64,000 bases of DNA from Mesorhizobium sp. AR10 (GCF_024746795.1 NZ_CP080524.1:3698001-3762000), one strand, 5' to 3'. Shown: positions 1-9,201, counted from the first letter of the stretch. Numbers and translations are program-made. Notes: generated by a model from the letters alone, not told the origin.

Positions 1-1
1 G

Positions 2-520
2 GCGCGGCACCTGATCATCCTGTCGGTCATCTTCTATCTCGTGCTGTTGGCCATGCACCACGACACGCTGCAGGTCGCTGTCCCGCTGGTTGTCGCGTCG
101 GCGCTGCTTTTCGCGGCGGCGACCTTCGCTGCCGAACCTGTCGACAGGATCGTACAGCTCGGCGGCCGGCTGCCCTTGCACGCTTTGATCGGCTTTCTCA
201 CCGGCCTGGCGATGATCCAGTTCGAGCTGGCCGATGAAAGCAACGCCAATGGCGGCTTTGCCATTGCCTCGGCTATCGCGCTCGCCGGCATTGTCGCGGC
301 GATCATGCTGGGTGGACGCGAGAGCAGGGGATTGCGCTGGGTTGCCTATGCCGGCTTCGCCTTCGAACTTGCGATCATCTATGTGGTGATGTTGCAGTCG
401 ATGCTTGACACCGCAGGCTTCTTCCTGGCGGCGGCGGTGCTTCTCGGCATCCTTGCTCTTGTCATCATCCGCATCGAGAAGCGGATGAAGGCGCCCAGTA
501 CAGAAGGAGCGGCGGCATGA
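2..520 (+). CDS. C-terminal part of a DUF2157/DUF4401-type membrane protein (5' end outside window)
   Basis: The reading frame is open to the left edge of the window, so the gene starts outside it; about 172 residues are visible. They are strongly hydrophobic, with five or so membrane segments and a short basic tail. The stop overlaps the start of the next gene (ATGA), which encodes a GDYXXLXY protein. In many bacteria that family follows a DUF2157 membrane protein, and the family assignment here leans on this pairing more than on a motif. Function is unknown; an inner-membrane role is inferred from hydrophobicity. Confidence 0.65.
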   Translation, partial: ARHLIILSVIFYLVLLAMHHDTLQVAVPLVVASALLFAAATFAAEPVDRIVQLGGRLPLHALIGFLTGLAMIQFELADESNANGGFAIASAIALAGIVAAIMLGGRESRGLRWVAYAGFAFELAIIYVVMLQSMLDTAGFFLAAAVLLGILALVIIRIEKRMKAPSTEGAAA

Positions 521-1098
521 TGACCGGAAAGAGACTTGTTATCTCGGCGCTGGTGCTGGCGCTCGTCCAGATCGGCTTCCTGAGCTGGATCATCGCCGGC
601 CGGGCGGCGATCCTGCGCGACGGCAAGGAGGTCCTTCTAAAGGTCGAGCCGATCGATCCGCGCGACCTGTTGCGTGGGGACTACATCATCCTCAGCTACG
701 ATATTTCGCGGATACCGGTGAAGATGATCGCCAACATTCCGGCCGGCAAGCTTACCAGCGACGACACGCCGATCGTGGTGAGGCTGAAAAAGGGCACTGA
801 CGGCTATTGGCTGCCGACCACCGCCTGGTTCGGGCAAGCGCCGGCGTCGGCAGCTTCCGACGAAGCCGATATCGTCGGGCACGTGGCCGCGGGCTGGGAT
901 CTCAACCCGGAGACGACGATCGCTCCGGATTTTGGCATCGAGCGCTTCTATCTGCCGGAAGGCGAGGGGATGGCGATCCAGAACGATATGCGGGTACGTC
1001 CGTTCGGCATCCGGGCCGCGCTCGCCAGCGACGGCACTGCGCAGGTCAAGGCGTTGATGGACGGCGACAAGACGCTGTTCGAGGAACCGGCCTATTAG
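517..1098 (+). CDS. GDYXXLXY domain protein
   Basis: A 193-residue protein with one N-terminal membrane anchor (about residues 7-28) and a presumably periplasmic domain. The family signature is visible as G-D-Y-I-I-L-S-Y near residues 52-59, preceded by the usual D-P-R-D-L-L-R. The family is conserved but has no established biochemical role. The start codon overlaps the stop of the upstream membrane-protein gene, so the two are probably translated together and may act as a complex. A second ATG one codon downstream is an equally possible start. Confidence 0.85.
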   Translation: MMTGKRLVISALVLALVQIGFLSWIIAGRAAILRDGKEVLLKVEPIDPRDLLRGDYIILSYDISRIPVKMIANIPAGKLTSDDTPIVVRLKKGTDGYWLPTTAWFGQAPASAASDEADIVGHVAAGWDLNPETTIAPDFGIERFYLPEGEGMAIQNDMRVRPFGIRAALASDGTAQVKALMDGDKTLFEEPAY

Positions 1099-1190
1099 AA
1101 TGCGTGATTAGAAAGCGTGGCCGAGGTGCAGATCTTGGTGGCGGCCACCTTGCGAATTTCGATGACCTTCTGCGTGGAATGGTGTGAAGC

Positions 1191-2639
1191 GTGACAATTA
1201 CCCTGACGACGCGAGAAGACATCAATCTCGACACCGTTTTTCGCGTCGCCTGGAAAAAGGACAGGGTCGAAATCAGCGGCAAGGCCCTGCAACGCATCGC
1301 AGAATGCCGCGCATCGTTCCTGCGACTTATCGAGTCTGATCCTCCCCCGGTCATCTATGGCGTCACCACCGCCATGGGGGAACTGGCGAGCCGGCGGCTC
1401 GAACATGACGAGCGGGACCGCCATGCGCGCATCAAGGCCTTCGCAGCCGCCACCTCGTTTGGCGATCCTCTGCCGGATCGCGTGGTCAGGGCGATCGTGC
1501 TCGCCCGCCTGACCAATTTCCTTGAAGGAAACGCCGCGACCACACCACGCATCGCGCTCGCCGTCGCTGCGATGCTGGCCGGCGGCCCGATGCCGATGGT
1601 GCCATCCACCGGCCAGGGCGGTGCCGGCGAAATACTCGCCCTCTATCCGCTGTTTGCGGAGCTTTCGACGCGCTTCGACCTCGAGGTCAAGGAACGGGGC
1701 TCGCTGATCAACGGGTCGCCCTGCGCTGCAGCCCTTGTGGCCGATGCGGCGCTGGCGGCCCGCCGCCGCGTTCGCCTGGCGCAAAAGGTCTTTGCGCTGT
1801 CGATCGAAGCGTTTCGCGCGCCGCTCGAACACTATGATCCTGCACTCGACGTGCTTTGGGGCGACGAGCACGAAGCAACCGCCCTGCGCGGATTGCGGGA
1901 GTTCCTCGTCGGCGCCGGAGACGGGCGGCGCAATTATCAGGCGCCGGTCAGCTACCGCATCGTACCACGCATACTGGGGCACGCACATCGAGCACTGTCT
2001 TCGGCCGAGCGGGCAGCCACTGTGTCGCTGGCTTCGATATCGGACAATCCTGTCTACATCCCGCCCGACGACGTTCACCCGCTCGGTCGTTGCATCAGCA
2101 CCGGAGGCTATCACAACGCCATGGCAACGCCGGCGCTGGATGATCTGGCGGCGATATGGGCCGATCTCTGCCTGCTTTGCGACCGCCACAGTTCAAAGCT
2201 CTTGAACGGCAAGGTGTCGCTGCTGCCCGACCTTTTGATGACCGGGCGGCATTGGGCCGACAGCGACGGCCACGGCAATGTCGGCTATGTGCCAATGGCG
2301 ATCACCGGCTATCTCGAGCAAGCCAAGCTTGCGGCGCAGCGCACCTTCATCCCGGGAACGGAATCGGCCGGCGCCGGGCAGGACGATGTCGCCACGACGG
2401 TGTTCTTCGCCTGGTCGAAGGAAGCGACCGCCGGCCGCTGCGTCGATGCGGCGATGGCGATGCTGGCCATGATCGCCTCGCAGGCGCTGCACGTCACGGA
2501 GCGCGCCGCACCGCCGGCGCTTCAGGCCTTCGTGGCGGATGTCAGGACGATCGTGCCGCCGGTCGAGGCCGACCGCGTGCTGGGACCCGAACTTGCGGAT
2601 TTGAGTGAGTGGTTCACCAGGCAGGTCTTCGAGAAGTAA
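1191..2639 (+). CDS. HAL/PAL-like aromatic amino acid lyase homologue lacking the MIO triad
   Basis: The 482 residues follow the histidine/phenylalanine ammonia-lyase fold from end to end: Y-G-V-T-T-A-M-G near residue 55 (family Y-G-V-N-T-G-F-G), N-G-S-P at about 173-176, S-Y-R-I-V-P-R-I-L-G near 255 (family Y-S-L-R) and S-I-S-D-N-P near 283. The Ala-Ser-Gly that cyclises into the MIO electrophile is absent. The aligned stretch reads V-P-S-T-G-Q-G-G-A-G-E, giving A145-G146-E147. Without the serine the classical ammonia-lyase reaction is unlikely, so it may bind or modify an amino-acid-like substrate differently. The start is a GTG; the gene stands alone and converges on tRNA-Leu. Confidence 0.7.
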   Translation: MTITLTTREDINLDTVFRVAWKKDRVEISGKALQRIAECRASFLRLIESDPPPVIYGVTTAMGELASRRLEHDERDRHARIKAFAAATSFGDPLPDRVVRAIVLARLTNFLEGNAATTPRIALAVAAMLAGGPMPMVPSTGQGGAGEILALYPLFAELSTRFDLEVKERGSLINGSPCAAALVADAALAARRRVRLAQKVFALSIEAFRAPLEHYDPALDVLWGDEHEATALRGLREFLVGAGDGRRNYQAPVSYRIVPRILGHAHRALSSAERAATVSLASISDNPVYIPPDDVHPLGRCISTGGYHNAMATPALDDLAAIWADLCLLCDRHSSKLLNGKVSLLPDLLMTGRHWADSDGHGNVGYVPMAITGYLEQAKLAAQRTFIPGTESAGAGQDDVATTVFFAWSKEATAGRCVDAAMAMLAMIASQALHVTERAAPPALQAFVADVRTIVPPVEADRVLGPELADLSEWFTRQVFEK

Positions 2640-2644
2640 GTTGC

Positions 2645-2727
2645 TGGTGCGGGTAGAGGGACTCGAACCCCCACGCTTTCACGCCAGAACCTAAATCTGG
2701 TGCGTCTACCAATTCCGCCATACCCGC
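2645..2727 (-). tRNA. tRNA-Leu (anticodon TAG)
   Basis: On the minus strand a full cloverleaf can be drawn. The 7-bp acceptor stem is GCGGGTA/TACCCGC, the D-arm contains GGTAGACGC, the anticodon stem CCAGA/TCTGG encloses the loop TTTAGGT, a long variable arm typical of class II tRNAs follows, and the T-loop is TTCGAGT. The anticodon TAG reads CUA leucine codons. The discriminator A is followed by an encoded CCA (2645-2647). The gene lies tail to tail with the lyase-like gene and upstream of tig. Confidence 0.95.
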
Positions 2728-3066
2728 GCTGCCCGGCAATCTCATGTAGCCATCATTCTGTCAATGTCAGGGCCAAAATGGCACTATTCGCTGCAACGCG
2801 AAGATGGTTGAAAATCAGCCGCGCCTGTGACAAAAGGCGTGTCAAATGTGACGGGACGCGACGATCCGCTTCTGCAGAATGTGATAAGAAGTAGGAAAAA
2901 CAAAGACTTATTCACATTTTGGAGCGCAGTTTGGGGGAATTTGAGCCGCTTTTGCGGTCAAATCGCCAGGTTCCGTACCAAAAGCCATTCCCGGCAAGAT
3001 TGTACCGGCAGGCGGTAAACGGCAGGAGCCGTTTGGCAGCCTCATTGGTGAAAAAAAGGTTTTACG
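2728..3066. other. Intergenic region between tRNA-Leu and tig
   Basis: This 339-bp stretch has no convincing gene. It should hold the tRNA promoter (read leftward) and the tig promoter (read rightward). It is more AT-rich than its surroundings around 2885-2925, and it ends with a small hairpin in the tig leader. Confidence 0.6.
3017..3034 (+). promoter_or_regulatory. Hairpin in the tig leader
   Basis: The perfect inverted repeat AAACGGC-agga-GCCGTTT (7-bp stem, 4-nt loop) lies 32 bp before the tig start codon. There is no T-run after it, so it looks like a leader structure rather than a terminator. Any regulatory role is inference. Confidence 0.35.
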
Positions 3067-4536
3067 ATGCAGGTCACCGAAACGCTCAACTCCGGTCTCA
3101 AGCGCGAGATCAAGATCACCGTGCCGGCCGGTGACATGGAGGCCAAGCTGATGGCGCGGCTTTCCGACGCCAGGAACAAGGTCCGCATCAACGGCTTCCG
3201 CCCCGGCAAGGTGCCGGTGCAGCACCTGCGCAAGGTCTACGGCAAGTCGTTCATGGCCGAAGTGGTCAACGAGATTCTCAACGATTCGACCCGTTCGATC
3301 ATCACCGGGCGCGGCGAAAAAGCCGCCATGCAGCCTGAAGTGATCATGACCGAGGACGAGAAGGAAGCCGAGAAGATCCTGGCCGGCGGTGCCGACTTCG
3401 AGTTCAGCATCAACTACGAGATCATCCCGGCGATCGAGATCAAGGATTTCTCGGACATCAAGGTAACACGCCAGGTGTTCGATGTGCCTGATACCGAGAT
3501 CGACGAGCAGGTTCAGCGCGTTGCCGAATCGGCGCGCACCTACGAGCCGAAGACCGGCAAGGCCGCCGAAGGCGACCGCGTCAGCATCGACTATGTCGGC
3601 AAGATCGACGGCGAAGCCTTCGCTGGCGGCGCCGGCACCGACCAGCCGCTGGTGCTCGGTTCCAAGGAGTTCATTCCCGGCTTCGAGGACCAGCTTGTCG
3701 GCGCCAAGGCTGGCGACGAGAAGCAGGTGACGGTCACCTTCCCGGAAAACTACCAGGCGGCGCATCTGGCCGGCAAGGAAGCGACCTTCGACGTCACCGT
3801 CAAGGAAGTGTCCAAGCCCGGCGCGTTGGAAATCAATGACGAGACCGCCAAGAACCTCGGTCTCGAGTCGCTGGAGCGCCTGCGCGAGGTGGTGCGCACC
3901 CAGATCGAGAACCAGTTCGGTTCGATGACGCGCCAGAAGGTCAAGCGCCAGCTGCTCGATCAGCTCGACGCCGCCTATTCGTTCGAAGCGCCGTCGAAGC
4001 TTGTCGAAGCCGAGTTCAACAACATCTGGACCCAGGTCAACCGCGATCTCGAAGCCGCCGGCCGCACCTTCGCCGACGAGGAGACGACGGAAGAAGAGGC
4101 ACGCGCCGAATATCTTCGGCTTGCCGAGCGCCGCGTGCGTCTCGGCCTGGTGCTTGCCGAAATCGGCGAGAAGGCCGGTGTCACCGTTTCGGATGAGGAA
4201 TTGCAGCGCGGCCTGTTCGAGCAGGTGCGCCGCTATCCGGCCGCCCAGCAGCAGGAAGCCTTCGAATTCTACCGCAGCAACCCGGAAGCGCTGAACACGC
4301 TGCGCGCGCCGATGTTCGAGGAGAAGGTGGTCGACCATCTGCTCGGCCAGATTTCGGTCACCGACGTCAAGGTCAGCAAGGAAGAGCTGATGGCCGACGA
4401 CGAAGAGGCCGAAACAGCCAAGGCAAAGCCGGCGAAGAAAGCCGCTGCCAAGAAGGCTGATGCCAAGGCTGATGACGCAGAAGAGCCCAAGAAGAAGGCC
4501 GCGCCGAAGAAAAAGGCGGCCAAGGACGCCGAATAA
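3067..4536 (+). CDS. tig: Trigger factor, ribosome-associated chaperone and prolyl isomerase
   Basis: A 489-residue protein with the full trigger-factor layout. The N-terminal ribosome-binding domain carries the signature G-F-R-P-G-K-V-P at about residues 43-50. A central FKBP-type domain runs from about residue 165 to 245 ([10 protein letters not shown] and the typical [11 protein letters not shown]). A helical substrate-binding C-terminal region follows. The last 45 or so residues are an Ala/Lys/Asp-rich tail, common in rhizobial homologues and absent from E. coli. The protein binds nascent chains at the ribosome exit tunnel in the cytoplasm. A strong terminator follows the gene, so it is probably monocistronic. 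Confidence 0.98.
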   Translation: MQVTETLNSGLKREIKITVPAGDMEAKLMARLSDARNKVRINGFRPGKVPVQHLRKVYGKSFMAEVVNEILNDSTRSIITGRGEKAAMQPEVIMTEDEKEAEKILAGGADFEFSINYEIIPAIEIKDFSDIKVTRQVFDVPDTEIDEQVQRVAESARTYEPKTGKAAEGDRVSIDYVGKIDGEAFAGGAGTDQPLVLGSKEFIPGFEDQLVGAKAGDEKQVTVTFPENYQAAHLAGKEATFDVTVKEVSKPGALEINDETAKNLGLESLERLREVVRTQIENQFGSMTRQKVKRQLLDQLDAAYSFEAPSKLVEAEFNNIWTQVNRDLEAAGRTFADEETTEEEARAEYLRLAERRVRLGLVLAEIGEKAGVTVSDEELQRGLFEQVRRYPAAQQQEAFEFYRSNPEALNTLRAPMFEEKVVDHLLGQISVTDVKVSKEELMADDEEAETAKAKPAKKAAAKKADAKADDAEEPKKKAAPKKKAAKDAE

Positions 4537-4558
4537 CATTATATTCCACTGAAACAGG

Positions 4559-4583
4559 AAGGCCGCCGTAAGGCGGCCTTTTT
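4559..4583 (+). terminator. Intrinsic terminator of tig
   Basis: A perfect 9-bp stem AAGGCCGCC/GGCGGCCTT with a GTAA tetraloop runs directly into a T-run (4579-4583), 23 bp after the tig stop codon. This is a textbook rho-independent terminator. Confidence 0.92.
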
Positions 4584-4697
4584 CGTTGTGGCGTTGAGGC
4601 AACAGACTCCCTGGCAAGTGACTGACGCCGGCTGGCGATACGAAACCTTGATCACTATCTGCTGCTGTGTTGCAAAGCGCAGGGTCGTGGAGGCATC

Positions 4698-5222
4698 GTG
4701 AGGCATTTCGTCGGAATGCGAGGCGTGGTTGCCACGGCGGTCGCTCTCGCCTCGGTCTGTGGCATCGCCCGGGCAGATGCCGTTCTTGACAATTGGCGGT
4801 TTGACACCGGTAGCGATGGTTTGGTCACGGCCTCGCTCTACGCCACCAACAAGCTGATCACCGGCGGCGGTGCGTTGGGCTACAGTCCGATTTTGACCAT
4901 CGCCTGCCGACCCGGTGGCGAGCCGAACTGGAGCGAATGGCTGCAGCTGAACGACAGCGTTTCGGCAACTCGGACCCTCACCATGTCGGTTACGGTGGAC
5001 CAGGGCAGCAAGCTCGATGAGAGTTGGTCAGTCGGCACGCATGGCAGGATGCTGGTCCGGGACGGTTCTGACGGCATCAAGCGACTCGTCAGCGCGAACC
5101 GGCTCCTGCTTTCCTGGCGGTTCGGCCTGTTGTCGGGACGAGGCGAGGCCGACTTCGACCTTGCCGGGCTTGGTGAGGCGGTTAGCCAGATTGCCGGGAC
5201 TTGCAACACCCAGGTGCCTTGA
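4698..5222 (+). CDS. Secreted protein with a VasI/TagO-like domain
   Basis: A 174-residue protein with an N-terminal signal peptide (cleavage probably after A-R-A near residue 26). The mature part follows the pattern of the VasI/TagO family: a W near the start, a P-x-L-x-I-x-C strand, a W-x-x-W-L segment, a W-S-V-G-T-H-G-R-M turn and the closing F-D-L-A-G-L-x-E-A-V ... C. That family was named from type VI secretion loci, but no other T6SS gene is visible here, so a T6SS role is not supported. The GTG start is chosen because GGAGG lies just before it (4689-4693). The last 12 codons and the stop recur as a second copy at 7261-7299. Confidence 0.6.
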   Translation: MRHFVGMRGVVATAVALASVCGIARADAVLDNWRFDTGSDGLVTASLYATNKLITGGGALGYSPILTIACRPGGEPNWSEWLQLNDSVSATRTLTMSVTVDQGSKLDESWSVGTHGRMLVRDGSDGIKRLVSANRLLLSWRFGLLSGRGEADFDLAGLGEAVSQIAGTCNTQVP

Positions 5223-5223
5223 T
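5185..5223 (+). repeat. 39-bp direct repeat, copy 1
   Basis: This copy covers the 3' end and stop codon of the VasI/TagO-like gene. It matches 7261-7299 at 38 of 39 positions, the single difference being G versus T at 5214/7290. The two copies bracket a 2-kb segment carrying a small secreted protein gene and a LuxR-type regulator. Confidence 0.9.
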
Positions 5224-5267
5224 GCCGCAAATATTTCCCGCGTCGGGATCGCCGGCCGACGATGCGA

Positions 5268-5606
5268 CTAGGACGTCGGTGTTTGACTGCAACTGCCAAT
5301 GTCCGGAATGCTTTGGGGCAGATTATTCGCCTTCGTATCAAAGATGATAGTGAGGCCCTGATCGAGAATTTGCAATTTTAGCTCCTCGAAATGCCGTTTG
5401 AAGCCGCTCTCGATTTGGCTCCTGGGATAGTGCCATCCTTTCCTGCATGCCCGGTTCAGGAGGTCGGAATACAGCCGCACGCTCTCTCTTCTCACAGCGT
5501 CTTCCGAGACCAGAATGCGCAGACCGTGCGCGCCTTCCGACATGCTCGGCCCTGTTGACAGAGCCAGCAATTGCGCTGCGGCCAAAACAGACAGCTTTCT
5601 CATCAC
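5268..5606 (-). CDS. Small secreted protein of unknown function
   Basis: A 112-residue protein with a clear signal peptide (hydrophobic stretch about residues 5-18) and two cysteines in the mature part. No family is recognised. It is judged real because GGAGG sits 6 bases before the ATG-ATG start and because it is transcribed divergently from the LuxR-type regulator, sharing a 186-bp promoter region with it. Control by that regulator would be natural but is only inferred. Confidence 0.55.
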   Translation of the reverse strand: MMRKLSVLAAAQLLALSTGPSMSEGAHGLRILVSEDAVRRESVRLYSDLLNRACRKGWHYPRSQIESGFKRHFEELKLQILDQGLTIIFDTKANNLPQSIPDIGSCSQTPTS

Positions 5607-5792
5607 GCGCCTCCGATCCGAACCAGATCAGGGGTCCGACCGATCTGGAGGCCACCCCATTGACGAAGGCTAAAGTCGTCGACCGTCAGGCGGTATCGTG
5701 CAGATGCAGTGTTTTCCGCGTCGCATTTGTAGTATTTTCGGGGCAGTCAGTAGACCTCGGCATTTCAGCACCACCTTGCATGGGGTAGCGAT

Positions 5793-7244
5793 TTGCAGTT
5801 TCGCGTCGAGGACAATCCTCTCACCGGTCTGTCGGATCGGGAGCGGCTGGTTGCGGCAAAATTCGCCGAGGGGATGACCTATCGCGAAATCAGCGAGGCG
5901 CTTTTTATTGCGCCTACCACCGTCCGCACGCATCTGTCGGCGATTTATCGGAAACTCGGGGTTGGCAGCAAAATGGCGCTGGCGATCTTGCTTGCCGACC
6001 ACCGAGAGCAAGACAGCGTCGACATACGAACCGGTGGCCCCACGGTAGAAGGCACCGGCCCACCCATTGTCGCCGTCATCCCGTTCGACAATTTAAGCGG
6101 CGAAGAGCGTTGGACGCGTCTCGCCGATGGTTTGTCGGCTGATATGATGGCCGATCTCGCCCGTTACCGCGACCTTGCAGTGGTCGCGCGCCAGACCATG
6201 CTTTCCTACAAGGGGCGGCACGATGACATCCGATCGATCGGGCGGGAGCTGAACGCTGACTACTTGCTCGAGGGAACCTTACAGGCAGCAGGGTCCCGGC
6301 TGCGCATCAGCGTGCAGTTGGTCGATGCGCGAACAGGCGTAGATTTATGGACTGCTCGGTACGATCGGTTGGTGGAGGACCTGTTTGAGGTGCAGGATAC
6401 TGTCACCGAAAACGTCGTGAATGTGCTCGCCAACTGTTGCGGCAAGTTTGCAAGACTTCGGACGGACATCGTCAGACGAAAGCCGCCCGCTAACTTGCAG
6501 GCATATGACGACTACCTGCTTGGTGTCGAGCAGCACAATCTCTACACCCGCGCGTCGCATGAGGAGGCAGTTCAGCTTCTTTCGCGAGCTGTCGATCTTG
6601 ACAAGGATCTTGCCAGAGGCTGGACAGTTTTGGGGATGGCATACAGCGTCGGCGCCATCAATGCGTTCACAGACGATCCAAGCGCTGCCATTGAACATTC
6701 GATACTTTGTCTGGAACGAGCGTTGACGCTTGACGCAGGCGATACCCATGCTCGCATATGTCTGGCAGGACTCCGAGCCGCCCAGGTCGATCTCGACGCC
6801 ACCGCAAGAGAATACGATCTTGCCTTGGCGTTCGCACCAAACGATGCCGATACCTTGGCTCTGCTAGCAGGAGAAAGAACGTTCGTTGCCGGCGATCCGA
6901 GAGCTGGATACGAGCTGGCGAGGCGAGCGATACGGCTCAATCCCCATGTTTCCTGGTACTACAGCATGCTGGGCCGATCGACATTTGTCGTCGGGCTCTA
7001 CAGAGAGTGCTTGGCGGCTTTGACTCAGGCGCCGCCGGACTCGCCGGCCACACTGTTGTTCCTAACGATGGCCCATGCGATGCAAGGCGAGATGGCCCAG
7101 GCAGCAAAATTTGCCACCCGCCTCGCAAACAAATCTCCCGATTTTACCGTCGAGGGATTCATCAGTGCCTGGCCCGTCATCAATCCTCCAGCGCTTGTCG
7201 CAATTCGCGACGGTGCCCGTCGCGCGGGTTTGCTTGGACCTTAA
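5793..7244 (+). CDS. LuxR-HTH / TolB-like / TPR transcriptional regulator
   Basis: A 483-residue cytoplasmic regulator. Residues about 11-68 form a LuxR-type helix-turn-helix (L-S-D-R-E-R-L-V-A ... T-T-V-R-T-H-L-S-A-I-Y-R-K-L-G-V). Residues about 90-210 resemble the TolB-like domain seen in CadC- and adenylate-cyclase-type regulators (P-F-D-N-L-S-G-E-E, L-A-D-G-L-S-A-D-M-M). Residues about 250-470 are TPR-like helical repeats. There is no receiver domain, so it is not an obvious two-component response regulator. The start is a TTG preceded by GGGG; the nearby ATG at 5780 runs into a stop. It lies between the 39-bp repeats and divergent from the small secreted protein. Confidence 0.85.
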   Translation: MQFRVEDNPLTGLSDRERLVAAKFAEGMTYREISEALFIAPTTVRTHLSAIYRKLGVGSKMALAILLADHREQDSVDIRTGGPTVEGTGPPIVAVIPFDNLSGEERWTRLADGLSADMMADLARYRDLAVVARQTMLSYKGRHDDIRSIGRELNADYLLEGTLQAAGSRLRISVQLVDARTGVDLWTARYDRLVEDLFEVQDTVTENVVNVLANCCGKFARLRTDIVRRKPPANLQAYDDYLLGVEQHNLYTRASHEEAVQLLSRAVDLDKDLARGWTVLGMAYSVGAINAFTDDPSAAIEHSILCLERALTLDAGDTHARICLAGLRAAQVDLDATAREYDLALAFAPNDADTLALLAGERTFVAGDPRAGYELARRAIRLNPHVSWYYSMLGRSTFVVGLYRECLAALTQAPPDSPATLLFLTMAHAMQGEMAQAAKFATRLANKSPDFTVEGFISAWPVINPPALVAIRDGARRAGLLGP

Positions 7245-7260
7245 GCAGCGGCTAATTCCG

Positions 7261-7299
7261 GCCAGATTGCCGGGACTTGCAACACCCAGTTGCCTTGAT
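7261..7299 (+). repeat. 39-bp direct repeat, copy 2
   Basis: This second copy of the 3' end of the VasI/TagO-like gene lies 17 bp after the LuxR-type regulator. Read in the same frame it would encode the same last residues and stop codon, but no coding sequence leads into it. It is therefore a remnant or duplicated end, not a gene. The rest of the 7245-7453 gap holds only the cytochrome c promoter region. Confidence 0.85.
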
Positions 7300-7453
7300 C
7301 AAGTGTCTTCTACCTGCCTCCCAGATTCTGTGGTATGCAGATGCTGTAGTGCCACAAGGGAGGAGCGGATATTCTGCTCTGTGGTTCAAGGGCGCATGCC
7401 GGCGAAAGTACCAGCACGCGCAGATCGTCCAAGACGATCAGAGGGGAGATGCC

Positions 7454-7834
7454 ATGCGCGCAGCTGCGTTTTTCGCCGTCGTGTCCGTTGCGACCTTCAT
7501 CACAAGTCCATCGCAGGCACAGGATGCCGCGGCTGGCGAGAAGGTCTTCACCAAATGCAAGGCCTGCCACGTTGCAGACGAGGATAAGAACAAGATCGGT
7601 CCATCGCTGCACGGCGTTATCGGCCGGACGGCCGGCACGCATCCGGATTACAAATATTCTGAAGCCATGATTGCGGCCGGCAAATCGGGCGTCGTGTGGG
7701 ACGAACCGACGCTGACGACCTACCTTCACGATCCCAAGGGCATGGTCAAAGGTTCGAAGATGGCGTTTCCCGGCCTCAAGAAGGACGAAGACGTCGCCAA
7801 TGTCATCGCCTACCTGAAGCAATTCTCCAAGTAA
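7454..7834 (+). CDS. Periplasmic class I cytochrome c
   Basis: A 126-residue protein with a signal peptide ending near S-Q-A-Q (residue 23). The heme attachment motif is C35-K-A-C38-H39 and the likely sixth ligand is M103 in K-G-S-K-M-A-F-P-G, the arrangement of small mono-heme cytochromes c of the c2/c550 type. The ATG at 7454 is chosen because it is preceded by GAGGGGAG and opens the signal peptide. The gene lies 54 bp before ctaB and near a cytochrome oxidase operon, so it may deliver electrons to that oxidase (inference from position). Confidence 0.9.
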   Translation: MRAAAFFAVVSVATFITSPSQAQDAAAGEKVFTKCKACHVADEDKNKIGPSLHGVIGRTAGTHPDYKYSEAMIAAGKSGVVWDEPTLTTYLHDPKGMVKGSKMAFPGLKKDEDVANVIAYLKQFSK

Positions 7835-7888
7835 CCTGGCTCTGCCGCCGGCCGTTCGTCCGGCTAGTTCCATCGGTGGTCGTCTAAA

Positions 7889-8824
7889 ATGTCGACTAGG
7901 GAAAGCCGCCTCAAGGATACCGGCATCCGCCTCTCGGAAGCGACGGCTGGTGATTTCTTCGCGCTTTTGAAACCACGGGTCATGGCGCTTGCCGTTTTTA
8001 CCGCTTTCGTTGGTCTGATGGTGGCGCCCGGCGTGATGAATCCGGTCATCGCCGTGATCGCAATCGTGGCAATTGCGGTTGGAGCGGGAGCGGCCGGGGC
8101 GCTCAACATGTGGTACGATGCCGATATTGACGCGCTGATGTCGCGCACGTCAAAGCGGCCGATCCCGTCAGGCCGCGTCATGCCAGGCGAAGCTCTTTGC
8201 TTCGGCCTGGTGCTTTCCGCACTTTCGGTCATGACACTTGGCGTGCTGGTGGATTGGCTTGCTGCATCGCTGCTGGCCTTCACCATCTTCTTCTACGTTG
8301 TCATCTATACGATGTGGCTGAAACGCTCGACGCCGCAGAATATCGTCATAGGCGGCGCCGCAGGCGCGCTTCCTCCGGTGATCGGATGGGTGGCGGCCAC
8401 TGGCGCCATCGGGATTGAAAGCCTCATCCTGTTTCTGATCATTTTCCTGTGGACGCCGCCGCATTTCTGGGCGCTCGCGCTGTTCAAGACCGGCGACTAT
8501 GCTGCAGCTGGCATCCCTATGATGCCGAACGTGGCCGGCCAGGCTTCGACCAGAACACAAATCTTCGCCTATTCACTGCTTCTGGCGCCAATCGGCGTGC
8601 TGCCTTGGGCGTTCGGATTCGCAAGCGGATTTTACGGGGTTGTTTCGACCATATTGGGCGCGGGCTTCATCTGGCATGCCTGGAAAGTCCTGGTCACCCC
8701 CGACAAGGAAATGAAACTCGCAAAGGCGCTGTTTGCCTACTCGATTTTCTATCTCTTCGCGATCTTTGCCATGCTGCTTGCCGACACCATTGCAATGCGC
8801 GCGGTCACGTCAGCCGGAAATTGA
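7889..8824 (+). CDS. ctaB: Protoheme IX farnesyltransferase (heme O synthase)
   Basis: A 311-residue polytopic UbiA-family prenyltransferase. The catalytic Mg-diphosphate motif is N-M-W-Y-D-A-D-I-D near residues 72-80, followed by S-R-T-S-K-R-P, the CtaB/CyoE signature. It attaches a farnesyl group to heme B to make heme O, the precursor of heme A for aa3-type oxidases, in the inner membrane. It follows the cytochrome c gene on the same strand and sits near, but on the opposite strand to, the cox operon. This suggests a biogenesis unit dedicated to that oxidase. Confidence 0.95.
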   Translation: MSTRESRLKDTGIRLSEATAGDFFALLKPRVMALAVFTAFVGLMVAPGVMNPVIAVIAIVAIAVGAGAAGALNMWYDADIDALMSRTSKRPIPSGRVMPGEALCFGLVLSALSVMTLGVLVDWLAASLLAFTIFFYVVIYTMWLKRSTPQNIVIGGAAGALPPVIGWVAATGAIGIESLILFLIIFLWTPPHFWALALFKTGDYAAAGIPMMPNVAGQASTRTQIFAYSLLLAPIGVLPWAFGFASGFYGVVSTILGAGFIWHAWKVLVTPDKEMKLAKALFAYSIFYLFAIFAMLLADTIAMRAVTSAGN

Positions 8825-8914
8825 CGGCAAGACCGGTGTTGTCGGATTGTCTGCCGTGGAGGCGACTGGTCGGCTGCTGCACTGGAGGAATTGCACCCCA
8901 AGGCAGATCAAACG

Positions 8915-8995
8915 TCACAATGGCAGTGCACAGAATCCCAGGATCAGCAGAGCGACGACGCCAAGGCCGAGTATGAGAACCGTCTTTCCGTCCAT
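8915..8995 (-). CDS. Possible 26-residue single-span membrane peptide
   Basis: A short frame with M-D-G-K followed by an unbroken hydrophobic stretch of about 20 residues. It is preceded on its own strand by a purine-rich GAAGGTGAAGG that could serve as a ribosome binding site. Small single-span proteins are common around cytochrome oxidase genes, but nothing identifies this one. It is the only gene-like feature in the 377-bp gap between ctaB and the DUF2189 gene. Chance is a real alternative. Confidence 0.3.
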   Translation of the reverse strand: MDGKTVLILGLGVVALLILGFCALPL

Positions 8996-9201
8996 GACCT
9001 TCACCTTCGACTGGAGAGGATATCGAAGAAGGGCCTGCAGAGCCAGCCTGACTGCCGGAGCCTGTTCCGACAAAGGGCGACAAATCCCATGTAATAGAGT
9101 ATGTTGATCATGGTGCAGGTCGCGGTTTTGCGTGGCCACTTACGCAAAACGGCAGCACCGTGAAACCGCGACCTTACCGGACCTGATCTGGAGGAACGGG
9201 C

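Noticed and set aside
2908..4617. A 569-residue frame antisense to tig.
   Set aside because: It is a shadow of the GC-rich tig reading frame, with no family resemblance and with the clear trigger factor on the other strand.
7277..7453. N-terminal extension of the cytochrome c reading frame by 59 codons.
   Set aside because: The extension lies before a clear ribosome binding site and signal peptide starting at 7454, and would bury the signal peptide inside the protein.
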